In this document: in pieces, positions 37,145-52,251 of the stretch | Layout of the letters: each line of letters opens with the position of its first letter | Position numbering within the stretch: the first letter of the stretch is position 1 | Assembly (NCBI GenBank): GCA_964034945.1 | Contig: OZ035962.1 | Location: forward strand, 26,905,530 to 26,969,529 | DNA length: 64,000 nucleotides | Direction of reading: 5' to 3' | Origin: Chrysopilus asiliformis | Taxonomy: Eukaryota > Arthropoda > Insecta > Diptera > Rhagionidae | Notes under the pieces: generated by a model | Told to the model about the DNA's origin: nothing | The model's input: the letters and a program-made list of their open reading frames with translations, nothing else | The model's database searches: none | Program-made: the position numbers and the translations under genes

Positions 37145-38594
37145 CAGTGTTGGGGCCAGATAATTATTTTTTTATCTAGATAAAGATAAAGATAAATGCT
37201 CGTAATGTTTATCTAGATAAGATAATAGATAATGAAAATATGAAAGATAATAGATAAGATAAGATAAAAAGCCAAATTATCTAGATAATTTTTAGATAAA
37301 TATTTATTTTGACATTGCACAAAATTCAAAATTACGTGCTAAAAAAAATAGCACAAAATTTTTTGCTTTTCTTGATTTCCAATTTAAATATAATAAGAAA
37401 CGAAATAATAATAAAAGAAAACGGATAAGAAACGTTATCGTAACGTAACGAAATAACGAAATGATTTTCGGGCTTTTTCTTCAAAATTACGTTATAATGA
37501 ACGTTATAGAAATTCAATTCCGTTACCATAACAAAAAACGAATAAATATTACGTTTTTTCGTTGTTTATTAGTATTTCCTTGTTTTGTTCAGTATTATTT
37601 TTTGTGAAATTTCCCACAAAAGTTCGTCAAGTATAACCCCACAGACATAAAATATAATCAAAAATATTGGAGTATCGTATTTTGATTCTAAATCGGATTT
37701 TGTTTTGGCCAGATTCACTCTATTTCTGGAGATACAAAAATGGAAATCTTCTAAACAAGTTTTTTGGTAGCGAAAAGATTTTCTTTTTAGTAACTCCAGA
37801 AGTAGAGCGAAATTCTATAAAAAAATTCTATATGTTTGATATCAAAATCACGCTTTTGTGGAGACAGTTTTTTTAATGAACAAAACTTTTGTGTGATTTT
37901 TTGTGTTTTGTATTTTTTATTGATTTTTTAACTTAATAATCACATTTTTTTCCGTTTTTATTTGTATTTTCTTTTTGCTGAGTTTTATTATTTGTTATAC
38001 AATTTATTTTTATGGAAACTGAACTGAATTACTTTGTGATAAACTATTATTACAGTGCGTTTTTTTGTTTTCAGTTTCAATACAATGTGTAACGGAATAA
38101 TAACATTATAACGTAACGAAATTAGGTTTTTTATCGATACAAAACGAAATAACGTCACGAAATATAAGTTTAATTTTGCTACGTAAGGAAATTTATAACG
38201 TTATGATTTTTTATTTCGTTCATAGCCCGGTTTACACTTGGCAACAGTTACTGGCAGAACTTTTTTTTTATGGACAAGAGAAGAGAGGCGAGGGAAAGAG
38301 TGACACTTCGCTTCCTTGTCCGTAAACAAAAATTGTTGCCAAGTAAAAACTGTTCCTAAAAAAAGTTCTTAGGTTTTCAAAAGTATGCAGAAAACAATTT
38401 CGTTTCAGCATTTTTTCAGATTTAATTTTTTGATTTTCGGTGGTAACGATTATCTCTAGATAAATGGGATTTTCCTTTATCTAGATAAGATAAAGATAAC
38501 TTTTTTGGGGTGTTATCTAGATAAGATAAAGATAACTTTTTTTTTTATCTAGATGATTATCTAGATAATTATTATCTAGATAACCCCAACACTG
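37145..38594. mobile_element. hAT element, 1.45 kb, 8-bp TSD GTCAGAAA
   Basis: Ends CAGTGTTGGGG and CCCCAACACTG are inverse and of classic hAT type. Perfect TSDs GTCAGAAA occupy 37137-37144 and 38595-38602. Both subterminal regions contain many ATCTAGATAA / AGATAAAGATAA repeats. No transposase remains; the centre (about 37330-38220) has AACGTAACGAAAT-type repeats that may be a further nested element. A small inverted pair (ACTTGGCAACAGTT and AATTGTTGCCAAGT, about 38231-38343) lies inside. Confidence 0.87.
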
Positions 38595-38735
38595 GTCAGA
38601 AATAATTTTATCGAAAAACAACTGTGAAAAAAATTGGTTTGCTGTTTCCATAAAATCCGCCACATTAAGTGTTCCCAAATCGTTAGACATATTTGCTAGT
38701 TTTTTAGAAATAAAAGTTTATTTGTTTGATTAAAA

Positions 38736-41600
38736 ATGGATATTTTAATATTTTTTCTTATTAAATATGTTTCAGATCAAAGGGTACCAAGGATACCAAA
38801 ACTTGGCAACAACTTAATGAAACGATCACACATATATAACTCTCTTAGGAACGGGTCACCAACATTTCGGCAAACAATTGACTTATCTACTCAGTTTGAG
38901 TCACCCTACCAAGACTACGTGGTTATCGATGGGATTTCCATAAAAAAATATTACTTAGACGACAAAATCTTTAAAACCGATATTCCATTGGTGCCATGCG
39001 ATGATATTTCAAGCACTGACCGCCGAGATGATGGTAGAAAGACGTTGAGTGATTTTGATCGATATTTAGCGCAAAAAAAGAGGTCCGTGCCATCCCCCAC
39101 GAAACGATCCGAAACGGTTGTCTCATCTCCAAATTTCTCTAGAAATCTTAATTCCGAGTATGATGAACGATTGTCAAGAGGACGACGTAAATCAAGAGAT
39201 CAACCTCCTGTGCAGTATTACGAGAAGCCCACACGTCATCGTTCCAGAGGTATGCGAAGTAGAAGTCCTTTAGAGAAACCGAGGCAACCGATCGGAATGA
39301 AACGAAGGAAAAGTTCTGGAGTTGCGCTGACCAAGAACGAGAAGGATTTCTATGCAAATGAAGGTCTTAACGCTTTAATTAAATTGAAGAATACCCGTCA
39401 GAGGAATAGCAAAAAGACTTCTGTCACCGATAAGAAGTTGAAAATGCGGATTCAAGTGGATTTAGTGGATATTTCACAGGAAGAAGAGTTTGCTAAGTAC
39501 TTTAGACCGCCCGCAGAGAAATCAACAGCGCCAGTCGGTGGTAATTTTTTAGAACGAAACAACGGCCCCGAAATAAGTTTTCCAAAGGCCGTTGGGCCAA
39601 ACCTGGCCGAAAATTCAATCGCGACAATCGCTAGCGCCGTCACATTGAAACTGCAATTGGAAGATAGACTGAGCAAGTGCAATGAAAAAGCAAGTAATAT
39701 CGAGACACACGATTCGAATAAAGAAAAACATACAGAATATCGTGACAGTAGGCTAGTTTTGCATAACATTGATAGTAAAATAAATTTCAAATCGAGAGTC
39801 AAACGAAAAATGTCCATCGGCGATGTAGATGAGTTGCATAAGATAAGAAAACCTGCCATACGAAAAATGTCCATCGGCGATGTAGACGAGTTGCGGAAGA
39901 TAAGGAAACCTGCCATACGAAAAATGTCTATCGGCGATGTAGACGAGTTGCGGAAGATAAGAAAACCTGCCATACGAAAGCGTAGAAATACGATGACCTC
40001 CGATATGGTGGTGATGCAGTTTAGGAAAAAGCAACTCAAAAACTTGAACAATTGGAACGATCCCACTTCTGAAGAAAGTTTAACCGATGGGACGAAATCG
40101 CCTTCTGATTTTGAACCGTGCCCGGCTGATATTTCATTTGACCACGTGAAGAAAATCAGGAAAAATTCACGAGCTTCACGTGGAAGCGTATCTGAGATGG
40201 TGCTACCTAGAAAATTTAAACTAATGCCGTTGGATAAGTGGTCAATGGGTTCTGTTAACACGTCTTCATATAGGAAAAATAATAAAAATGATAGCGAAGT
40301 AGTAATAAATTTAGTTGATGAAAGTGTCAAATCAAATCCACCATCGACAATCACGGAAGCTGAATGTCGACAACAGGGTTCAAACGGAGTCACTACCGAA
40401 GAAACGAAAGAAGTGGAGGTCACGAGCTCGTGCTCTTTAGCGAATGAATCACCACCACAGCGAATATTGGAAATTGATAAGGTTAGCACTATAAAGACTT
40501 CAGTCCAACGATCAAAAACTCCAGAACCAAAAAGTGTTACGCCTGCAATGTCAATGTGTTCAGTGCTGGCAACCCCTCCAAATGAAAAAATTGATGCTGC
40601 GAAGCCAACGTGTTCTTTTAATTCCTCGCCCTTGCCACCTTCAATTGTCGCTAGCACCGCCACAGTTACACAAGAATTCCAGGACACTAGTGCCCCGCAA
40701 CCCGCTGACGTCACACAAAATCACCAGCCCACCGATACCAATACTGAAAATGAAGTGACGTCCACACAGGAATGTAGCACACGTAGCTGTACAATGGCGG
40801 CACTCTCGAAACCTGATGACAATCCAGTTTCATCGGCTGACAATGATCTCGTCCAGAACGATCAAGTGGACACGTCCAATAATGCTTTAGCATCGACGGT
40901 CAGTGGTTTGGTTAGGATACACAAGCGACGACAGACAACACTGCAAGACTTGGCTTCCAATTCAGTTCGATCTCACAGTGAACAACGCTCGATAATCCAA
41001 CGGAAATATCCAACAATTGATTTTAGTCTCATGATGGTTGACTCTTCATCAAAGGAGGAGGATCTTTCCAACACTCCGTCAACGACGACCACCATTGTTG
41101 ATTCGCCACGAAAGAGAGGCCGTCGCAGCATAGCGGAAAACGTTGACAAGCAACCGGCAAAAAGAAAAAAAGGTCGCCCACTCAAAAGGACTGGCAAAAC
41201 GAAGAAAGCAGCCCTGCCGTTACCGTTACCAGCGCTGCCACGCACCGCTAGCAATATGTCCACCTCAAGTAATGATTCTGACGATTTACCTCTAAGTGTG
41301 CTTCGCAATCGAATCACCAATTCATCAACAATGATGGCCGAGACATTTTCGTCTGCTGGACTCAACGCAGAGCTTCGGAAAACGAAAACCTACTCAAAGG
41401 GCGGCATAATTCATAGAGTTTTCGTGCCACCCGACATTGAGAGGATCATCGAGGCGCAGAACAAGGATATGGAAACGAAAAACGAACAGGTAAAGGATTT
41501 AATAACAAGCTCCGGCCGAAGAGTTAAAAAAACTTTTAAGCGTCTAGGTCGCTCAAATGTCATCTCAACAATCAACGGAAAACGAAAAAAAATCATTTGA
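38736..41600 (+). CDS. Large exon for a basic, disordered unrecognised protein (start uncertain)
   Basis: An open frame of 954 codons if read from the ATG at 38736. That ATG is probably intronic: a pyrimidine-rich tract and TTTCAG end at 38775, so the exon most likely starts at 38776 in phase 1. I do not recognise the protein. It is Ser/Arg/Lys-rich and largely disordered. It has three tandem 19-residue repeats beginning RKMSIGDVDEL, each with a basic R-K-x-S kinase-type site. There is an AT-hook-like stretch (RKKGRPLKR) and a more conserved-looking C-terminal block (VFVPPDIERIIEAQ) before a basic tail. An AATAAA lies at 41629-41634. It is either a separate gene whose first exon I cannot find, or an alternative 3' exon of the gene at 22443-33720: a phase-1 donor at 31745 (TCAG/GTATGG) would join it in frame. 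Confidence 0.7.
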   Translation: MDILIFFLIKYVSDQRVPRIPKLGNNLMKRSHIYNSLRNGSPTFRQTIDLSTQFESPYQDYVVIDGISIKKYYLDDKIFKTDIPLVPCDDISSTDRRDDGRKTLSDFDRYLAQKKRSVPSPTKRSETVVSSPNFSRNLNSEYDERLSRGRRKSRDQPPVQYYEKPTRHRSRGMRSRSPLEKPRQPIGMKRRKSSGVALTKNEKDFYANEGLNALIKLKNTRQRNSKKTSVTDKKLKMRIQVDLVDISQEEEFAKYFRPPAEKSTAPVGGNFLERNNGPEISFPKAVGPNLAENSIATIASAVTLKLQLEDRLSKCNEKASNIETHDSNKEKHTEYRDSRLVLHNIDSKINFKSRVKRKMSIGDVDELHKIRKPAIRKMSIGDVDELRKIRKPAIRKMSIGDVDELRKIRKPAIRKRRNTMTSDMVVMQFRKKQLKNLNNWNDPTSEESLTDGTKSPSDFEPCPADISFDHVKKIRKNSRASRGSVSEMVLPRKFKLMPLDKWSMGSVNTSSYRKNNKNDSEVVINLVDESVKSNPPSTITEAECRQQGSNGVTTEETKEVEVTSSCSLANESPPQRILEIDKVSTIKTSVQRSKTPEPKSVTPAMSMCSVLATPPNEKIDAAKPTCSFNSSPLPPSIVASTATVTQEFQDTSAPQPADVTQNHQPTDTNTENEVTSTQECSTRSCTMAALSKPDDNPVSSADNDLVQNDQVDTSNNALASTVSGLVRIHKRRQTTLQDLASNSVRSHSEQRSIIQRKYPTIDFSLMMVDSSSKEEDLSNTPSTTTTIVDSPRKRGRRSIAENVDKQPAKRKKGRPLKRTGKTKKAALPLPLPALPRTASNMSTSSNDSDDLPLSVLRNRITNSSTMMAETFSSAGLNAELRKTKTYSKGGIIHRVFVPPDIERIIEAQNKDMETKNEQVKDLITSSGRRVKKTFKRLGRSNVISTINGKRKKII
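39804..39974 (+). repeat. 57-bp coding minisatellite, three units
   Basis: Units at 39804-39860, 39861-39917 and 39918-39974 each encode 19 residues starting RKMSIGDVDEL and ending KIRKPAI. Only a His/Arg difference is visible at the protein level between the first unit and the others, so the array is young or homogenised. It lies inside the exon 38776-41600. Confidence 0.9.
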
Positions 41601-43489
41601 TTGGCCCTAAAAGATAATAATGATTGATAATAAAAAAATAAAAGAATTAATTTTAAAAATAAATCTTGCAATAATTTTAATTAAAATTGAATCGATTTCA
41701 ATTTGGAAAAAATTGACACGAATCAAACTTTTTTTTTTATTAGAATCGAACATTTTTTGGACTAGGATTTTGTACAGTGTAAATAAATATGAAATTTATT
41801 TTATTTTGTAAGAATGTGTAAATTTATGTTATCTTTTCATTTACGTTTCACAAAACAAAGTGAAAATAGTTTTATTTATTAATAAATTAATTGATTTGAA
41901 TTGAAACTAATTGAAAATCGTTGCTGTGGATAATTTTGTCAACAAATTATATGATAGAAAAAAGGGTTTTTGAATTTTAAGTTAAATCAATTGTTTTTCA
42001 TAATTTTGAATTGATAAAATTCTGATTTTTTTTACTCGCTATTTTTTTTTTTGTTTAAAATATCTCAATTTTTGAGAGGAAAGCTTGTTTCCAAATGTTG
42101 AAGAGGGAAAAAATATTCCTTTCGATTTCTCTGCAAAAAAGGTAAAACAAATTTGATTTCTTTAAAATTTTTATTTTTTCTTTCATAGTTCTACTGCTAA
42201 TATACATGTTAAATTTTTAGTAGGTTTTTTTCCTAGACGAGGTCTACATTCTATTATTTAATTTAGTCGCCGTGGAATCTTTTTTATCACTGACGGTGAC
42301 ACTTGTAAAAAATGTGTGATAATTTTTATTAAACTATTATTATAATGAATTTGAAAATAAATGTATTTAAATAATATAGAAAATATAATAATTACTACAT
42401 GGGCTTTAATCTAAATATGATGAAGACCACAGTTATATCAAATAATTTGATCGTTAGAGGCTGTGCATAAAATATGTGTGCAAGTTTTTTTCTTCAGTAA
42501 TTATATCATCACCAGCGACGCTGGTCAGTGATTATATCATTGTCACACTACCGCAGATATTTCTCTTTATTCAGCGGGACCTAAAACTGTTATTCCAGAT
42601 ATGCCGTTATACTCGGTTTTCACTACATGTGAAGGTAAGTTTACGAGTGAAACAATTAAAATTCAGCTACCGTAGCGAAAAAGATTCTTATGTGTCGAAT
42701 TACAATAGCAAGGTGAAAATTTTTCGGTTTGTCTCAAGTAAAACGCCCTAATATCCTGTTTTCGAGAAAAAGCAAGAGACGACCTTAATTTAAAATGTAA
42801 CTGAGAAATTACTGTACCGATTAAGCTAAAATTCTGGAACACATCCATTGAGGATAGCGTCTGAAGAAGAGAGATACTGTATTTCTCTCGCATCCTCATT
42901 TTTTTATTACCTTAGAGAACTCTAAACGCTCTGATTGACTCTTTGTCCGTTTTTTTGTTCGCACGGAGTTTTCCGAGAACTCTAAATTATGTCCCATAAT
43001 TCGATCGATGAGGACTTTGAGCGAAAAATTTTGCTTGGCTCTTACTCGTTTAAGAAGTTGAGGTAATCATAGTTTTTGGATTGAATTTGGAAAAACCACG
43101 CATATTTAAGAAAGATGCATTGGAAAATTAATAAGAAATGAATTAAATGAAGTTTCCTGGACATCAAATGATAAAATAAAAGTATAAACACTGGAATTGG
43201 AACGGGTATTAGCATGCAATTGCTAACCCGCCGCCCTTAGTATTTTCAGTCACTCTAGTTTTTTAGGCTCTCTACCACTTGATGTAAATTTCCCAATGCG
43301 TTGTGGCAGCACTATCAAATTTATGTTGTGGCTTCACTATTGTGCAGCTACCGCATTCAAAGTGTTTCAAAAGGTTGGAAAATTATTCGCAGTTTTTCTG
43401 TTTTTTTTTCGATCGCAAAACTGTGTTTTAAGAGTCCCTAAAGTTAACCGAAACTGCGTTGAGTTACAGAAACCCGGAATTTCCCACAA
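41601..43489. other. Intergenic between the 38.7-41.6 kb exon and NUDT21
   Basis: It holds the 3' UTR and poly(A) signal (41629-41634) of the upstream exon and the promoter side of NUDT21. No gene seen. A phrase TTTTAGGCTCTCTACC near 43261 resembles the ends of repeat family Q. Confidence 0.4.
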
Positions 43490-49587
<6,098 letters not shown>

Positions 49588-50008
49588 AAGACGGTAAATC
49601 CGCAACAGCAGCAACAGGAGCAGCAATCACAACAGCAACAACAACCCCCACCACATCATCGTCAACCACACGACGAAAGTTTCTATCGGTGGCATCGATA
49701 AATTCGTTCATCATAACATCAATCCAAATAAATATTATTCCAAATCAAAATAATTGTGGAAAACTTGTTTTCTTTTTTTATTATCAAAAGTAATATTTTA
49801 TTCGGGAAGTAAGATAAAGCTGTGACTCAAATATAAACTTACGACAAGTTAATGTACATTCAATAAAAAAAAAGAACAATGAGTAAACTCTATAAAGAAA
49901 ATATTGAAATACGACAAAAAAATTTGCAAATTTAATTCCTTTAAAAATATTATTAAAAATGTACTTTTACTTCTAACATTACGTATTATAATATTCACCC
50001 GTATTGGA

Positions 50009-50102
50009 ATTGTTGAGTGGTTTTCGACAAGAGTCGTTTTACGTGTTTTTATTGGTATAAACAACCACATGTTAAATGACTTGTCGAAAACGACTCGACA
50101 AT
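50009..50102. mobile_element. Short inverted-repeat element (MITE-like)
   Basis: Arms ATTGTTGAGTGGTTTTCGAC and, as reverse complement of the right side, ATTGTCGAGTCGTTTTCGAC match with two differences and continue through AAG. The whole is 94 bp. It lies downstream of NUDT21. TSD not determined. Confidence 0.5.
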
Positions 50103-50585
50103 CGCAATACAGGTGATTATTACGAATTTTAGTTTTATAAAATTGTAAATGTTTAGAAAATAAAATAGCAAGTTCTTTGCTTACAATTGTATGGTAACAT
50201 GATTTTTCGTATTAAATATGTATCCAATAAGTATGATTTAGTTATTTTTTTGGTTTCGAAGACTTGCGTATTTGAGTGACAAAATACTCTGTGTGCGAGC
50301 ACTAACAGCGCAGTTTTGTGATCTGCCGAACGTAGTCAAATTTGAATTGGTCATTTGAGGTTAAGGCTAATAAAATTGCGTGTCATTCAAAATGGAAAAT
50401 ATTTTTATGTTTGATTTTTTGGACTCCTTTTCATCTAGTGAAGAAGAATTTCATTTGGTCAGAAATGTCTTAGGGTAGTGTGAAGTTAAGGAAAAAACAC
50501 TAAAATTAGTTTTATGCTTGGTTTTTAGGAAATGCTCGATTTCCAAGTAGAAGTGCTCGAGAATACCTTGGTCATTTTGAATTAG

Positions 50586-50920
50586 AGAGCCTATAATCTA
50601 GAGATTGGACAATGGGGCATGTAAAAATGGCCGCCAAGCTGAAAAACGAGTGCGAAAAACTTTAAAAATTTGATTCATTCCTACAAATGATTGCCAAAAT
50701 AAATGAAATCAGTTAATATAAGTTATTGAGGTATCAAAAAAATTTACAAATTTATTCCTAAATAACACCGGAATTCGAGTTTTTTGATAGAAAACCAACA
50801 GAAGAAATTCAAATTTTGACAACTTTTGCTAAGTGAATTTATTGCGCGGTAGTTAAATAAAATTCTGAATAAAATTTGCGCAAAAATTCTAGTAGAAATA
50901 GAGCCATAGATTAAAGGCTC
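50586..50920 (+). repeat. Interspersed repeat family Q, copy with TIR-like ends
   Basis: The left end AGAGAGCCTATAATCTAGAG and the inverse of the right end GGAGAGCCTTTAATCTATGG are related, which suggests a TIR element of about 335 bp. The left end is also seen at about 30456 and, inverted, at 19825-19858. Interior phrases also occur at 2035-2130. Confidence 0.5.
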
Positions 50921-51088
50921 TCCAGTCAGTTCTATCCAAGCACTCTAAAAAACATTCACTAAACATTTCCTCCTAACCTGGCAGCCCCAAAAACATTAAC
51001 TAGCTGTCAAACTTCCAAACTTCGTCACATTCCATCTTCGACTATAAATTTGAAAAAAAATCTTTTATTCCTGTCAAAAAACAAAAAA

Positions 51089-51463
51089 ATGGACAAGATG
51101 CGAACACCAGTGCACAACTGCCAAATCACTTCACAGGTAAGTGATGTCCTTGAGATAATTCCGCATTCACTGAAACTAAAAATCCTTTCGCTTCAGATAT
51201 CTTCCGCCCAAGATACAATAGCAATCCTAGGTAGCCGAATCCGAGCTATGGAAGACAGTTTGGAGCATCCCAATTTACCCGAAGACAAGCGAGCGCAGAT
51301 CGAAACCGAACTGGCGGAAATTAAGAAACTACTAGACACAAACAAGGAAATCCTGTCGAGTTTGCACAAAGAAAACAGCAAATCGTTCGCATTTGCGGCC
51401 TGCCTGATATTCTTATGCTTCCTGGTTTACGGGTTTTACTGCATATTGTCGAATAACTACTAA
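51089..51463 (+). CDS. Ccdc167: CCDC167-family small tail-anchored coiled-coil protein
   Basis: Exons 51089-51136 and 51197-51463 give 104 residues (human CCDC167 has 97). The pattern fits CCDC167: an amphipathic coiled coil with alternating Ile/Leu and Glu/Lys (about residues 18-75), a conserved-looking HKEN/S step, and a C-terminal membrane anchor (AFAACLIFLCFLVYGF) with a very short tail. The molecular function of the family is not established; membrane anchoring by the C-terminus is the reasonable inference. I chose ATG 51089; the in-frame sequence further upstream begins without an ATG. The 60-bp intron (51137-51196) has no stop in frame, so retention would add 20 residues. AATAAA at 51649-51654 is its probable poly(A) signal. 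It is convergent with SmD1. Confidence 0.8.
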   Translation: MDKMRTPVHNCQITSQVSDVLEIIPHSLKLKILSLQISSAQDTIAILGSRIRAMEDSLEHPNLPEDKRAQIETELAEIKKLLDTNKEILSSLHKENSKSFAFAACLIFLCFLVYGFYCILSNNY

Positions 51464-51648
51464 AGATGATCTGAACTCGCTGAATGCTCAAGCACAAGTT
51501 GTTTAATTTATATGACCTATGGTCGTTTGCACCAACGATTCACAGCAACTGAAGTTCGACTTAAACCATTTAAGTCCCAGGTTTTTCGGGGCTTAATTAG
51601 GCTAAGCAGGACTTTATATTTTAAGGATTGTACTCGCAAACGGGCCTG

Positions 51649-51689
51649 AATAAAATTCCGTTTTTTTATACAAATGACTTGCATTTAAT
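51649..51689. promoter_or_regulatory. Convergent poly(A) signals of CCDC167-like gene and SmD1
   Basis: AATAAA on the plus strand (51649-51654) and ATTAAA on the minus strand (51689-51684) face each other 29 bases apart. The two transcripts' 3' ends are therefore expected to overlap or abut. Confidence 0.55.
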
Positions 51690-51764
51690 TATCTTAAATA
51701 CGAGAAGTTAATCCTAGAAAAGTTTGGGGGATAGAAGAATGTGTTTGGTTGATCTTTCGGTGTC

Positions 51765-52251
51765 TTAGCGTCTTCCACGTCCTCGACCACCTCTTCCTCT
51801 CGGTCCTCCACGACCACGAGTGCCTCTTCCTCTGCCCCGCTGTCCGCCACGCGAAGAGTCCTTCTTTTTCGCCTTTGACTTCGGCGTGTCGTCAATCAGC
51901 AGAGTCTCCAGCGGCAAACTGTCCGGAAGGATGTAGTATCGAATGTTGTTCCCACGAATGCTGAGCGACTCCAATTGAACGGGATCTCTGTTTTTTATGG
52001 TCATCTTGACGGCTTTTAAGTGCGTATTCATCGCCACATCCACGCCAGTTATTGTTCCGTGGACTTGTGTGCCGTTTTTCAACTCGATTGTCACCGTTTC
52101 GTGACTGAGCTTCATTAAAAATCTGAAAAGGAGGCAACAAAATTTAAGGTTAGAATTCTATGGAACCACTTCAGCGCCAAAGAAAGCACTTAAAATAATC
52201 TCAAATTGTTGGTTTAAAAGGTATTTGAATTGCACACCTCACTAGCTTCAT
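51765..52251 (-). CDS. SmD1: Small nuclear ribonucleoprotein Sm D1
   Basis: Minus-strand exons 52251-52238 (ATGAAGCTAGTGAG, encoding MKLVR with a split codon) and 52122-51765 give 123 residues; the human protein has 119. It is a core subunit of the seven-membered Sm ring on U1, U2, U4 and U5 snRNAs, acting in the spliceosome. The Sm1 and Sm2 motifs are clear ([22 protein letters not shown] and, later, [13 protein letters not shown]). The C-terminus is a run of RG and GRG repeats, the site of symmetric arginine dimethylation and SMN binding in the family. The first exon is only five codons long; it is identified by the required MKLVR start and a matching GT donor. A variant poly(A) signal (ATTAAA on the minus strand, 51689-51684) lies about 75 bases past the stop. 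Confidence 0.96.

Noticed and set aside
38736..38775. ATG at 38736 as the true start of the second long exon
   Set aside because: The intervening sequence has the look of an intron end (AT- and T-rich tract then TTTCAG). I list the coordinate but favour an exon start at 38776.
39452..40714. 420-residue open frame on the minus strand
   Set aside because: It is a shadow of the coding exon 38776-41600: wrong strand, with hydrophobic runs mirroring Ser/Lys codons on the other strand.
51689..51964. Arg/Glu-rich open frames over the SmD1 tail
   Set aside because: They are other-frame or opposite-strand readings of the RG repeat region of SmD1.
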